Below are positions 9,344-18,017 of a stretch of DNA of 64,000 bases, piece after piece; within the stretch, counting starts at the first letter, position 1; every line of letters begins with the position of its first letter. The notes under the pieces are model-generated. The model made no database searches and was not told where the DNA came from. It was given only the letters and a program-made list of their open reading frames with translations. A program made the translations under genes and the position numbers. This DNA comes from Verrucomicrobiota bacterium (lineage in GTDB: Bacteria > Verrucomicrobiota > Verrucomicrobiia > Verrucomicrobiales > Verrucomicrobiaceae), in assembly GCA_017301975.1 (NCBI GenBank), contig JAFLEI010000003.1:221853-285852 (forward strand), read 5' to 3'.

Positions 9344-9510
9344 GCAGCTTCAATACGAAGCGGCCTTGGAAATTTCGCAACACGATGTCAAGCCATGCCT
9401 CCGACAAAAGTTTTTCACATGTGATCTTGAATGGTTGCTGCCCGTGATCGTCTCGCTAACTCCACTGATCCCAACCGGATTTTTATCCTTCACTTTTCCA
9501 TTTTCCAACC

Positions 9511-11880
9511 ATGTCTGCTGCTAACGAACTCAACATCAATGTCACTCACGTCGAGCGTGTCGCCAAGGAACTGGGCCTGCGGGCCATCCAGGTCGGCGCG
9601 ACGGCCAAACTCTTTGCCGATGGCGCCACCGTGCCGTTCATCGCTCGTTATCGAAAGGAGGCCACCGGGTCTTTGGATGAAGTGCAAATTCAGAACATTC
9701 AGGAGCGCATGACCCAGCTCGTGGCGCTGGACGACCGCCGCACCGCGATTGTGAAATCGCTCGAAGAGCGCAAGCTGATGACGGACGTACTGCGCGCGAA
9801 GATCGACAAGGCCGAAACGATGAATGCGCTGGAGGACATCTTTGCGCCTTTCCGTCCGAAGCGCCGCACACGCGCCACGATCGCCAAAGAAAAAGGTCTT
9901 GAGCCGCTGGCAGATTTCATTGAGGCCAATCTCATGACGCATGGGGTGGATCTCACCGGCGAGGTGGTGAAGTATGTGAACCCGGACCACGAAAACGAAG
10001 AGCTGCGCGTCAAGGACGCCAACGACGCCCTCAGCGGCGCACGCGACATCATCGCCGAGCGCATCAGCGACAACGCGGAGGCGCGTGCGGCGCTGCGCAA
10101 ATTTTTCGCGGAGCAGTCCACGGTTGTTTCCAAGGTTATGTTCGGGAAAGAAAAAGACGAAGAGGCGCAGAAGTTCCGCGACTACTTTGACTGGAGCGAG
10201 CCGCTGAAAGCCATCCCATCGCACCGCATGCTGGCCATTCGTCGTGGCGAAAAAGAAGGCTACCTGCTCATGCGCATCCAGCCGGCGGAAGACACGGCGA
10301 TCAAGATGATCGAGAACCTCTTTGTCAAAGGCGGCAATGCCTGCTCTGACCAGATGAAGCTGGCCTGTGCAGACAGCTACAAGCGCCTGCTGAGCTCCAG
10401 CATGGAAACCGAAGCACGTCTTGAATCGAAGAAGAAGGCTGACACAGAGGCCGTGCGTGTGTTTGCCGACAATCTGCGCGAACTGCTGCTGGCGGCACCG
10501 CTGGGACAGAAGCGAGTGCTCGGCATTGACCCCGGCTTCCGCACGGGTTGCAAAGTGGTCGTGCTCGATGCGCAGGGCCAGCTTCTCTACAACGATGTGA
10601 TCTACCTGCTCGGCGAGGGCAGCGGTTTGCTGCATGCGAAGAACTTGGTGCTCAATCTGGTAGATCGCTACAAGATCCAGGCCATCGCCATCGGCAACGG
10701 CACCGCCAGCCGCGAGACGGAAATGTTCGTGAAGAAGATCGGCGTGCCGGGCTCGATCCCCGTAATCATGGTCAATGAGAGCGGTGCTTCGATCTACAGC
10801 GCCAGCGAAGTCGCACGTGAGGAGTTCCCGAATCATGACGTCACGGTGCGTGGTTCCGTTTCCATCGCACGTCGTCTCATGGACCCGCTGGCGGAACTGG
10901 TGAAGCTCGATCCGAAATCCATCGGCGTCGGTCAGTATCAGCATGACGTGGATCAGACGCAGCTCAAGACCAGCCTCGATCACGTCGTCATCAGCGCGGT
11001 GAACGGCGTCGGCGTGGAACTCAACACGGCCAGCAAGCAGCTTCTCAGCTACGTGTCCGGCCTGAACAGCGCGCACGCCGCCAACATCGTGGCCTTCCGC
11101 AATGAGAACGGCCCGTTCAAGAGCCGCAAGGATCTCATGAAGGTGCCAAGACTGGGCGACAAGGCTTTCGAGCAGGCCGCAGGCTTCTTGCGCATTCGTG
11201 ATGCCGTGCATCCCCTGGATGCCAGTGCGGTGCATCCTGAACGTTATCCCCTGGTCGAAAAAATGGCGGCCGAAATCGGCTGCACAGTGCAGGAGCTCAT
11301 GCAGCGCGCGGACCTGCGCCAGAAAATCGACCTCAAGAAGTATGTGAGTGAAGACGTGGGCCTGCCGACGCTTCAGGACATCATGAACGAGCTCGCCAAG
11401 CCAGGGCGCGACCCCCGCAAGCAGTTTGAGGTCTTCAGCTTCGCCGAAGGCGTGAATGACATGAAGGACCTCACCGTGGGCATGAAGCTGCCGGGCATCG
11501 TGACGAACGTGACCGCCTTTGGTGCGTTTGTGGACATCGGCGTGCATCAGGACGGCCTTGTGCATGTGAGCCAGCTCAGTGACACCTTTGTGCGTGATGC
11601 AGCGGAAGTCGTGAAAGTGGCGCAGCGCGTGCAGGTCACGGTCACAGAAGTGGACATCCCGCGCAAACGCATCGCCCTGAGCATGAAATCCAAGCCTGAC
11701 TTTGAAAAGAAGCAGGGCAGTGCAGGGCCCCGTCCTGCCGGCGGCCCGGGCGGCGGTCAGCGCAGCTTCTCCAGCGGTGGCGGTGGCCAGCGCAGCTCCG
11801 GCGGCGGCATGGGCAATCCCTTCGGCGGCGGTGGTGGCGGCGACTGGTTCACAGCGGCGGCGCAGAAGGGGAAGAAGTAG
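9511..11880 (+). CDS. tex: Tex-family RNA-binding transcriptional accessory protein
   Basis: A 789-residue cytoplasmic protein spanning the full Tex architecture: helical N-terminus with VPFIARYRKEATGSLDE, a YqgF/RNase H-like domain (LGIDPGFRTGCKV), tandem helix-hairpin-helix (ELNTASKQLLSYVSGLN), and a C-terminal S1 RNA-binding domain (KLPGIVTNVTAFGAFVDIGV). The glycine/serine-rich tail (about residues 735-775) is longer than in typical Tex and is low complexity. Tex is a conserved nucleic-acid-binding factor linked to transcription and to stress or virulence gene expression. It is monocistronic. Confidence 0.96.
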   Translation: MSAANELNINVTHVERVAKELGLRAIQVGATAKLFADGATVPFIARYRKEATGSLDEVQIQNIQERMTQLVALDDRRTAIVKSLEERKLMTDVLRAKIDKAETMNALEDIFAPFRPKRRTRATIAKEKGLEPLADFIEANLMTHGVDLTGEVVKYVNPDHENEELRVKDANDALSGARDIIAERISDNAEARAALRKFFAEQSTVVSKVMFGKEKDEEAQKFRDYFDWSEPLKAIPSHRMLAIRRGEKEGYLLMRIQPAEDTAIKMIENLFVKGGNACSDQMKLACADSYKRLLSSSMETEARLESKKKADTEAVRVFADNLRELLLAAPLGQKRVLGIDPGFRTGCKVVVLDAQGQLLYNDVIYLLGEGSGLLHAKNLVLNLVDRYKIQAIAIGNGTASRETEMFVKKIGVPGSIPVIMVNESGASIYSASEVAREEFPNHDVTVRGSVSIARRLMDPLAELVKLDPKSIGVGQYQHDVDQTQLKTSLDHVVISAVNGVGVELNTASKQLLSYVSGLNSAHAANIVAFRNENGPFKSRKDLMKVPRLGDKAFEQAAGFLRIRDAVHPLDASAVHPERYPLVEKMAAEIGCTVQELMQRADLRQKIDLKKYVSEDVGLPTLQDIMNELAKPGRDPRKQFEVFSFAEGVNDMKDLTVGMKLPGIVTNVTAFGAFVDIGVHQDGLVHVSQLSDTFVRDAAEVVKVAQRVQVTVTEVDIPRKRIALSMKSKPDFEKKQGSAGPRPAGGPGGGQRSFSSGGGGQRSSGGGMGNPFGGGGGGDWFTAAAQKGKK

Positions 11881-11911
11881 CAGATCCTCGCGTGATGCAG
11901 CTCTGGGTTTC

Positions 11912-11937
11912 GACGCCGTGCATGCAAGCACGGCGTC
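11912..11937 (+). terminator. hairpin after tex, no U-tract
   Basis: A perfect 10-bp stem (gacgccgtgc / gcacggcgtc) with a 6-base loop lies 31 bases after the tex stop. No T-run follows, so it may be a weak or Rho-assisted terminator, or an mRNA-stabilising hairpin. Confidence 0.5.
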
Positions 11938-12055
11938 GTGGCTCATGGAATTATCCCGTGGCCAAGATTTCCTGAACACGAAGCGGTGTGGACGCGTCGT
12001 AGATTGCGGCCTTGCCACGTGGTGCCGGGCCTTCTACGATTCCAAGGACTCCCTC

Positions 12056-12616
12056 ATGAAACTTTCTCTCCTCGCTCCGCTGATCCTGCCGCTGCTGCTC
12101 ACGCAATGTGTCGATCCCTACAATGGTCCGAACGGAGGTGCAGATCCCTATGCAAATCCTTATCGGCAGGACATGCGGGATCAAGGATCGCAGATGAACA
12201 GCATGGCGTTTGAGCGTGGCCAGCACGACGGCCAGGCGGACGCGCAGCAGGGCCAGCCCCAGAACTACCAGCGCAATCCCTCCCGCTTCGACTACAATAC
12301 TGAGCTCGCCTATCGCGACGGTTACAATCAGCGTTACAGCCAGATAGCCGGCAGCCAGCCGCAGGGCGGCAGCTCCTCGAATCAAGGTGCCGCTCAGCCG
12401 CCGCCGCCGCGTGACCCCACGTACAACCAGGGTTACGACTACGGTCTGCGTGACCGCACAGGCGGACGAGTGGCCGATCCTTCGGCACAGGTGGGGCGCT
12501 ATGACCCGCGCTACCGTTCGAGTTTTGAACGAGGCTACTACGATGGCTACAATTCCAGCGCCTCAGGCGGCGCCTCTTCAAATCCCGGCGCGGGCGGTAA
12601 TCTGTGGTTCCGCTAG
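12056..12616 (+). CDS. lipoprotein rich in Tyr, Asn and Gln
   Basis: A 186-residue lipoprotein: MKLSLLAPLILPLLLTQC gives a lipobox at LLTQC, then an Asp/Tyr/Asn/Pro-rich mature region. Imperfect repeats occur around YRDGYNQRY, YNQGYDYGLRD and FERGYYDGYN. The frame is open upstream without a start that gives an N-terminal signal, so ATG 12056 is used. No known domain; it is likely an outer-envelope surface component. It is followed by a terminator whose T-run serves the opposite strand. Confidence 0.75.
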   Translation: MKLSLLAPLILPLLLTQCVDPYNGPNGGADPYANPYRQDMRDQGSQMNSMAFERGQHDGQADAQQGQPQNYQRNPSRFDYNTELAYRDGYNQRYSQIAGSQPQGGSSSNQGAAQPPPPRDPTYNQGYDYGLRDRTGGRVADPSAQVGRYDPRYRSSFERGYYDGYNSSASGGASSNPGAGGNLWFR

Positions 12617-12642
12617 GTGGCAGGCTGACAGCGGATGGCTAC

Positions 12643-12675
12643 AAAAAAACACCGTCACGGCAGGCCATGACGGTG
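12643..12675 (-). terminator. Rho-independent terminator for the basic protein gene
   Basis: On the minus strand, an 8-bp stem (caccgtca / tgacggtg) with a 10-base loop is followed by seven T. It lies 33 bases past the stop of the basic protein at 12709-13005. Confidence 0.85.
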
Positions 12676-12708
12676 GTCTTCAATTGAAACGACTGTGAGG
12701 CGAACCAG

Positions 12709-13005
12709 TTATTCCTGAGCAGCAGCCTCAGGAGCGGTTTCGGCAGTGGCGACTTCAACAGCTGGAGCAGCGGTTTCTGCAACTTCAGCGGCAGGAGCGG
12801 CTTCAGCGGCAACTTCAGCAGCCTTGGCCTTGGTCGGAGCCTTCTTGGCGGCGACTTTCTTGGCGGGAGCCTTCTTGGCGGTTTTGGCTTCGGATTTGAC
12901 GGCGCGTGCTTTGCGGGAGACGCCGGCCTTGGCCAGAGCTTTCTTGCGGGCAAGATAGAGCTTACGGCGGCGGCGTTTGATGACTTTGTTCAGTTGTTGA
13001 CCCAT
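12709..13005 (-). CDS. basic Arg/Lys N-terminus with Ala-rich, histone H1-like tail
   Basis: A 98-residue protein. The N-terminus MGQQLNKVIKRRRRKLYLAR is strongly basic. A Lys/Ala tract with KKAPAKKVAAKKAP-type repeats follows, like the C-terminal tail of histone H1-like proteins, and then an acidic Ala/Glu/Val/Pro tail. The bipolar charge suggests a nucleic-acid-binding or ribosome/nucleoid-associated protein, but no folded domain is visible. A start further upstream is possible; ATG 13003-13005 is preferred because the conserved-looking MGQQLNK begins there. Own terminator at 12643. Confidence 0.7.
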   Translation of the reverse strand: MGQQLNKVIKRRRRKLYLARKKALAKAGVSRKARAVKSEAKTAKKAPAKKVAAKKAPTKAKAAEVAAEAAPAAEVAETAAPAVEVATAETAPEAAAQE

Positions 13006-13140
13006 GATGGATGATCGGTTGTCGTTTGCGGTTTTGAGGGCGGCAAGAGTTCCACTGATCAAGGTTGAATCAAGATCAAATGCAGTCCGCCCCCGGTTTC
13101 CCGGGATTGAGGCGGGGTGAATCCTGCTTTGCAGCCATTT

Positions 13141-13860
13141 TCAGGGCTTTTTATCCCCTTCTTGGGGCAAATCGCCCTGTTTGGGGGCTTCAAGCTTGGG
13201 CTCCAGACGAGGCTCCACGTGGTTTGCGGCCTGCTGGGTGGGCGGAACTTTGAACAATTTGCCGGTGTAAGGGCATTTCACGGTCTGTCCGGCGCTCATG
13301 CCGGAGACATCCACCAGCTGCGTTTTCCCCGCGAAGGGGCTGTTCACCATGTTCATGCGGCCTGGCACTGCGGTGCCGTAGGGCAGATCTGTGGTGGCCG
13401 CCTCGGAGTCGGCACTGATTTTGGGCGTCTCATTGGCCGGTGGCGGATTGGGGGTGATGTTCGGCGCGTGAGCATGGCGGGGCTCCTCCACAGGGATCTT
13501 CACGTCCGGGCTGCGCTCCACCGAAGGGCGGCTCAGTCGCGTGCGAGGCACGTATCTGGAGCTGACTCCCGCTGGGGAGAGCGTGCTGAAATAGCTGTTG
13601 GGCACAAACCCGGAGGAACCGAGCGCGCCGTAGTGACTGCGCCGTGGATAGGCGGCATAACGCTGGGCGTACGAGCCGCCCGTGCGGAAGGGTGGTGACT
13701 GATGGCGGGTCGCAGAGCTCAGGTAGGGCAGCAGTCCCTGCGTTTGAATGCTGCGCCAGGCTTCGTGTGGCGGCATGGAGCATTGGACCAGAAGGCCTGC
13801 CGTCGCCAGGGTGGCAAGCATGCGTACCGCAAAGGCGGTGGAACAATGGGGAGCATTCAT
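13141..13860 (-). CDS. proline-rich lipoprotein of unknown function
   Basis: A 239-residue protein. MNAPHCSTAF starts a signal ending in the lipobox LLVQC (near residue 26). The mature part is Pro/Ser/Tyr-rich, and a C-terminal stretch (GQTVKCPYTGKLFKVP) resembles small zinc-ribbon-like or SH3-like segments with one CPYTGK motif. The ATG at 13858-13860 is chosen to place the signal at the N-terminus. No family recognised; probably an envelope protein. Confidence 0.65.
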   Translation of the reverse strand: MNAPHCSTAFAVRMLATLATAGLLVQCSMPPHEAWRSIQTQGLLPYLSSATRHQSPPFRTGGSYAQRYAAYPRRSHYGALGSSGFVPNSYFSTLSPAGVSSRYVPRTRLSRPSVERSPDVKIPVEEPRHAHAPNITPNPPPANETPKISADSEAATTDLPYGTAVPGRMNMVNSPFAGKTQLVDVSGMSAGQTVKCPYTGKLFKVPPTQQAANHVEPRLEPKLEAPKQGDLPQEGDKKP

Positions 13861-14020
13861 GAATTGACGATATGAAGTGATGTCTTCGATGTGGAAGCGA
13901 CGCCACAGGCCAGTGCTGATGCTGGCAGCGCTGGGTTCAAAGGGCAAGAAAACAGCTCGTCAAAATCCTGTCATCACCTTGTCATCTTCTTAATTTCCAC
14001 ACCTGCTAGACTGAGTGGGC

Positions 14021-15199
14021 TCATGCGGCCTGAGCGAGACCAATCTCCTGCTCATTGAGATAGCAGGATGGATCAGGCGCCCACAGGTCTCCCGTCATCT
14101 GCAGAGCCCGTACTCGGAAGCCGCCGCCGCAAACGTCCAGAAAGCTGCACTGCGCGCATTTGCCCGTGAGGTGTTCCTTGCGATTCCGCAAAGCATTGAG
14201 CGTGGCGTTGTCCCGATTGCTCCAGATGTCGCTGAATTTGCGGTCCTTCACGTTGCCCAGCGTGAGCTCATGCCAGAACTGGTCGGGATGCACATTGCCC
14301 TGGGTGTCGATGTTGCTGATGCCGGTGCCGCTGCTGTTGGCCCCGCCGCCATTCCAAGTGAGCAGTTCCATCGCACGCGCGGCACGTTCGGGATTTTCCC
14401 GTTTCAGACGCATGTAGAGGTAGGGGCCGTCCACGGGCTGGTCCACGGTCAAAACCTCACGTGGTTTGCCGCTGGCGGCCCACTTGGCGGTGCGGTCGAG
14501 AATTTTGTCGATGGCTCCACGAGTCTCCTCATGCGGCACTTCCATGAGGTCGGCGCCGCGTCCGCTATAGACGAGGTGGTAGAAGCACACGCGCTCGATG
14601 TCCTCCTGCTCGATGAAATCGAGGATGGAGTCGATATCGGCGATGTTGTGGCGGGAGAGGGTGAGGCGCAGGCCCACCTTCTGGCCCACCGCCTTGCAGT
14701 TTCGAAATGCCGCCACCGCTTTGTCAAAGCAGCCCACCTTGCCACGGAAGTGATCGTGCGTGGCGCCCATGCCATCGAGCGAGATTCCCACGTAGGAGAA
14801 GCCGATGTCCTTGAGACGCTGCGCATATTCGGGCGTGATCAGCGTGCCATTGGTGGAAAGCGTGAGGCGCAGGCCCTTGCTGGTGGCGTATTCGGCCAGT
14901 TCAAAGAAGTGCGGGTGGATCGTGGGCTCGCCGCCGGAAAGCAGCAGCGCGGGCACTTTGTATTCAGCCAGATCATCGATGACACCTTTGCACTGCTCCC
15001 ACGACAGTTCGCCGGGGTAGAATTTGGAATCCGAATCCTGATAGCAATGCACGCACTTCAGATTGCAGCGGCGGGTGATGTTCCAGACGACGATGGGGCG
15101 GCGCTCGGCGGCAGTAGCGGGCGAACCATGGCCGCGCCCGTAGCGCAGGTGGTCCATGGGCTGGGCGACATCACAGTAGAGGCGGGTGAGGTTGATCAT
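14021..15199 (-). CDS. radical SAM/SPASM protein, NirJ/AhbC/AhbD-like
   Basis: A 392-residue protein. The radical SAM cluster motif is CNLKCVHC (Cys45, Cys49, Cys52), after RPIVVWNITRR, a phrase typical of the NirJ (haem d1) and AhbC/AhbD (alternative haem) group. GGEPTIHP and a C-terminal SPASM cysteine set (CAQCSFLDVCGG and later CY) follow. The N-terminus MINLTRLYCDVAQPMDHLRY also resembles that group. It would modify a porphyrinoid side chain or a peptide; without nirDLGH or ahbAB neighbours the substrate is open. The ATG at 15197-15199 is chosen over an upstream extension by family start. Confidence 0.82.
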   Translation of the reverse strand: MINLTRLYCDVAQPMDHLRYGRGHGSPATAAERRPIVVWNITRRCNLKCVHCYQDSDSKFYPGELSWEQCKGVIDDLAEYKVPALLLSGGEPTIHPHFFELAEYATSKGLRLTLSTNGTLITPEYAQRLKDIGFSYVGISLDGMGATHDHFRGKVGCFDKAVAAFRNCKAVGQKVGLRLTLSRHNIADIDSILDFIEQEDIERVCFYHLVYSGRGADLMEVPHEETRGAIDKILDRTAKWAASGKPREVLTVDQPVDGPYLYMRLKRENPERAARAMELLTWNGGGANSSGTGISNIDTQGNVHPDQFWHELTLGNVKDRKFSDIWSNRDNATLNALRNRKEHLTGKCAQCSFLDVCGGGFRVRALQMTGDLWAPDPSCYLNEQEIGLAQAA

Positions 15200-15288
15200 G
15201 ACCCCGTAAAAACGCACACGCCCTCCCCCGATGCCCCGCCGATCTTGCGCAATGCCTGACCAAGCTTGCCGCCCGCTCACGCCGGGCC

Positions 15289-16761
15289 TTAGGCCTGCTC
15301 CGTGGTCTGGAAGTCGGGGTAGGCATTCGCCGCGTGTTCGGAGAAGTCCAGGCCGTCGATCTGCTCGTTGTCCGTCGCTCGCAGGCCCACCAGCATGTCC
15401 ACTGTCTTGAAGATCCCGAAGCAGATGACAAACGAGGTGAGCGTGATGGAAAAAGTGCCCAGTGCCTGCACTCCCAGCTTGTGCGCATCAAAACCATCCT
15501 GGTTGAACAAGGCCACGCTCAGGGTACCCCACCAGCCATTCACCAGATGCACCGGCACCGCGCCCACGGCATCGTCAATCTGCATACGCTCCAGCGCGAT
15601 GGTGGCCACGGTGGTGATGATCCCCGCGATCAAACCGACCACAAGCGAGGACGCAGGGGAGATGTTGGCGCAGCAGGCGGTGATGCCCACCAGCCCACCG
15701 AGGGCTCCGTTTAGAGTGATGCCCACATCCGGCCTGCCCTGCACAAACCACATGGAGATCATCGCGGCAAGAGCGCCTGCCGCAGGAGCAATGGTCGTGT
15801 TCACCACGATGCGGCCGATCGCGCCATCGCCAATCAGCGTGGACCCGGCGTTAAAGCCAAACCAGCCGAACCACAGGATGAAAACTCCCAGTGCGGCCAG
15901 CGGGATGTTGTGCCCCGCGATCAGGCGCGGCGTGCCGTCCTTGGCAAAGCGGCCGTGCCGCGCGCCCACCACGAGAATGCCCGCCAGGGCGCAGGCACCG
16001 CCGCAGCCATGCACCACTGTGGAGCCCGCGAAATCCACGAAGCCCATGGCCTCCAGCCAGCCCTTTTCTCCACCCACGCCAAAGCCGCCGCCAAAGCTGC
16101 CCCAGGCCCAGTGGCCGCCCAGCGGATAGACCAGACCGGCCAGCAGACCCGCATAGACGAGATAGCCCACGAACTTCGTGCGTTCCGCCATGGCGCCGGA
16201 AACGATGGTGCAGGCCGTGCCGGCAAACACGACCTGGAAGAACCAGAAGGCCCACATGGAGTCATTCCCCGCGTGATTGGCCAGCCAGAAGCCGTCCGTG
16301 CCGATCCAGCCACCGGCACTTTTGCCAAACATCAGTCCGAATCCAAGGAACATGAAGACCAGTGCACTGATGCAGAAGTCGAGGAAGTTCTTCATGATGA
16401 TGTTGATGCTGTTCTTGGCACGGGCAAAGCCCAGCTCCACCATGGCAAATCCGGCCTGCATCATGAAAACCATCGCACCGGCCATGACCATCCAGACCAC
16501 GTTCAAGTTCACCTGCACGGTGTCGATGTCCGCCTTCACGGCGGCGCTGGCAGGTTCGGCGGGAGCACTTTCAGCCTTGGGGGCCGCTTCATTTTTCACC
16601 GCCTTCGCCACCTCGTTCAGCGTGCCTTGATTCGTGTCGAGCTTCTTGATGATGGTGTCCAGTTTCGCCTCAATCTTGCTGCTGTCCTGAGCAGTGGCAG
16701 AGGGCAGCGAGATGGCAAGAAAGACGATGGATGCCAGAGAGGAGAGGCGGAGTAGATTCAT
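15289..16761 (-). CDS. amt: ammonium transporter, Amt family
   Basis: A 490-residue protein: signal-like segment (MNLLRLSSLASIVFLAISLP), a periplasmic helical linker with Ala/Glu/Pro-rich sequence to about residue 75, then the 11-TM Amt core beginning VVWMVMAGAMVFMMQAGFAM. Conserved Amt features include ELGFARAKNSINI, FFFQVVFAGTA-like and DFAGSTVVHGCGG (pore His), and FGWFGFNAGST (second pore His region). It conducts NH4+/NH3 across the inner membrane. It is last in a three-gene minus-strand unit after two Roadblock-like genes (14-base spacing). No glnK (PII) is adjacent, which is unusual. Confidence 0.93.
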   Translation of the reverse strand: MNLLRLSSLASIVFLAISLPSATAQDSSKIEAKLDTIIKKLDTNQGTLNEVAKAVKNEAAPKAESAPAEPASAAVKADIDTVQVNLNVVWMVMAGAMVFMMQAGFAMVELGFARAKNSINIIMKNFLDFCISALVFMFLGFGLMFGKSAGGWIGTDGFWLANHAGNDSMWAFWFFQVVFAGTACTIVSGAMAERTKFVGYLVYAGLLAGLVYPLGGHWAWGSFGGGFGVGGEKGWLEAMGFVDFAGSTVVHGCGGACALAGILVVGARHGRFAKDGTPRLIAGHNIPLAALGVFILWFGWFGFNAGSTLIGDGAIGRIVVNTTIAPAAGALAAMISMWFVQGRPDVGITLNGALGGLVGITACCANISPASSLVVGLIAGIITTVATIALERMQIDDAVGAVPVHLVNGWWGTLSVALFNQDGFDAHKLGVQALGTFSITLTSFVICFGIFKTVDMLVGLRATDNEQIDGLDFSEHAANAYPDFQTTEQA

Positions 16762-16775
16762 GCAGAAAAAAAGGT

Positions 16776-17477
16776 TCAGAGGTCCAGGTGTTCGAGCGCG
16801 GCTTCCAGCTCGCCGAGAAGTTGGCGGCGTTTGGAGGTGTTCGGCACCTGCTCGATCACGCTGGCTGCCAGTTTCCGCACTGCCGTGGCGGTGAGGCGGT
16901 AGGGGTCTGAAATCTTGGCCTCGGTGATTGTGCGCTGGATCAGATTGGCGGCCTGCGCCCGGCCCATGACCTTGCCCAGCACGCCTTCCACGCACTGTCT
17001 CACCGCTCCCCATTGATTGACCGTCGTCTCCGCCTTGTCGGTGAGCTGGGAGAGCGCGCGTGGACTGGTGACGACGAGTTCTTCGATGCCATCCGCCGGC
17101 GGCTTGGCCGCAGGCTGCTGCTCCGTGGAGGCGGCATGGAGCAGCGTGGCGTGGTCATTGAGCATCACCGATGCCGCGCTGGCGGCCAGGTCAGGATCTG
17201 CCCGCGAGGTGAGAAAGAACAGCATCACCGCCTCGTCATGCAGCACGGCCAGGAGCACGCCGCCGTCGAGCTCCAGGTAGATCTGGTGGATCTTTCGCCG
17301 CACCTGCCGGTAGCCTTCCAGCATCTGGATGATGATCTCGCGCAGATTGTCCGCGCGCGTGTCGGAAAAAGGCATCTGGCGGTGGATCGTGTTTCTGCCT
17401 TTGAAAAGCATCACGCCAGCCACGCCTTCAAGTCGCTGCAATGACGCGGCGGAGGTGATCACAGGGTTTAAACTCAT
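16776..17477 (-). CDS. Roadblock/LC7-like domain protein
   Basis: A 233-residue cytoplasmic protein. Residues 1-110 read like a Roadblock/LC7 fold (LEGVAGVMLFKGRNTIHRQM, then IYLELDGGVLLAVLHDEAVM), a dimerisation platform often regulating small GTPases or sensory systems. A Thr/Pro/Ala linker and a helical C-terminal half follow (RALSQLTDKAETTVNQWGAV onward). It lies 14 bases upstream of amt and 16 bases downstream of the 121-residue gene, so all three appear co-transcribed. Domain call is by eye and moderate. Confidence 0.65.
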   Translation of the reverse strand: MSLNPVITSAASLQRLEGVAGVMLFKGRNTIHRQMPFSDTRADNLREIIIQMLEGYRQVRRKIHQIYLELDGGVLLAVLHDEAVMLFFLTSRADPDLAASAASVMLNDHATLLHAASTEQQPAAKPPADGIEELVVTSPRALSQLTDKAETTVNQWGAVRQCVEGVLGKVMGRAQAANLIQRTITEAKISDPYRLTATAVRKLAASVIEQVPNTSKRRQLLGELEAALEHLDL

Positions 17478-17493
17478 GGGCGCGGGGAAAAAA

Positions 17494-17859
17494 TCAGCGT
17501 GCCAGGGATTCGCGCACCTGCTTGATGGAGCGCCGGTTGGTGCTCACCACCCCGTGCCAGTTGCCTGGCTGCTGTCCGGCACTGATGGCCGTCTGCCCTT
17601 CACGATCCTCGACAATCGCCATCTGGAGCGAGCGCATGCCGAGCGTCTCCGCCAGCTTGTCCGCGAAGTAACCCACATATTTCACCTCGCCTGCGAAGCG
17701 CTGGGCGGATTCGGCATCTCCTCCGGAGAGAGATTCGCGTCCCTGAAAGGACTCCAGCTTGATGAGACCAGGATCGGGTTCCATGCGGACGATGTTGCTG
17801 GGTTGCGTGCCCGCACTGCTGCGGGCGGATGAGATCGGAATGATGCGGGTTGGTTCCAT
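17494..17859 (-). CDS. small protein of unknown function, first gene of the amt unit
   Basis: A 121-residue protein: Ser/Pro-rich disordered N-terminus, then from about residue 55 a predicted alpha/beta region (FAGEVKYVGYFADKLAETLG, LQMAIVEDREGQTAISAGQQ) that loosely resembles the tail of a Roadblock/longin fold. No recognisable enzyme motif. It precedes the Roadblock-like gene by 16 bases, so a heterodimer partner is conceivable (inference). Confidence 0.65.
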   Translation of the reverse strand: MEPTRIIPISSARSSAGTQPSNIVRMEPDPGLIKLESFQGRESLSGGDAESAQRFAGEVKYVGYFADKLAETLGMRSLQMAIVEDREGQTAISAGQQPGNWHGVVSTNRRSIKQVRESLAR

Positions 17860-17938
17860 CTGAATGCTTATTCAAAGCATCCCGCGTGCCAACATGCCCC
17901 ACGCCTCGTCACAGCTTTGTGAGGGCGGGCCGGTGTAC

Positions 17939-17972
17939 AAAAAAGAACGGCCCCGATTTCTCAGGGCCGTTC
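17939..17972 (-). terminator. Rho-independent terminator
   Basis: On the minus strand, a perfect 9-bp stem (gaacggccc at 17945-17953 with gggccgttc at 17964-17972) is followed by a run of six T. It terminates the aminotransferase gene that stops at 18018. Confidence 0.9.
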
Positions 17973-18017
17973 GGCAGGGGATGGATCACCCTTGGGGGTG
18001 AAATGAGGCGGTTTCGA

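Noticed and set aside
9490..12018. Very long open frame (over 800 codons) on the minus strand opposite tex
   Set aside because: It is His/Ala/Leu-rich, has no recognisable domain, and mirrors the GC-rich codon use of tex, which matches its family over its whole length.
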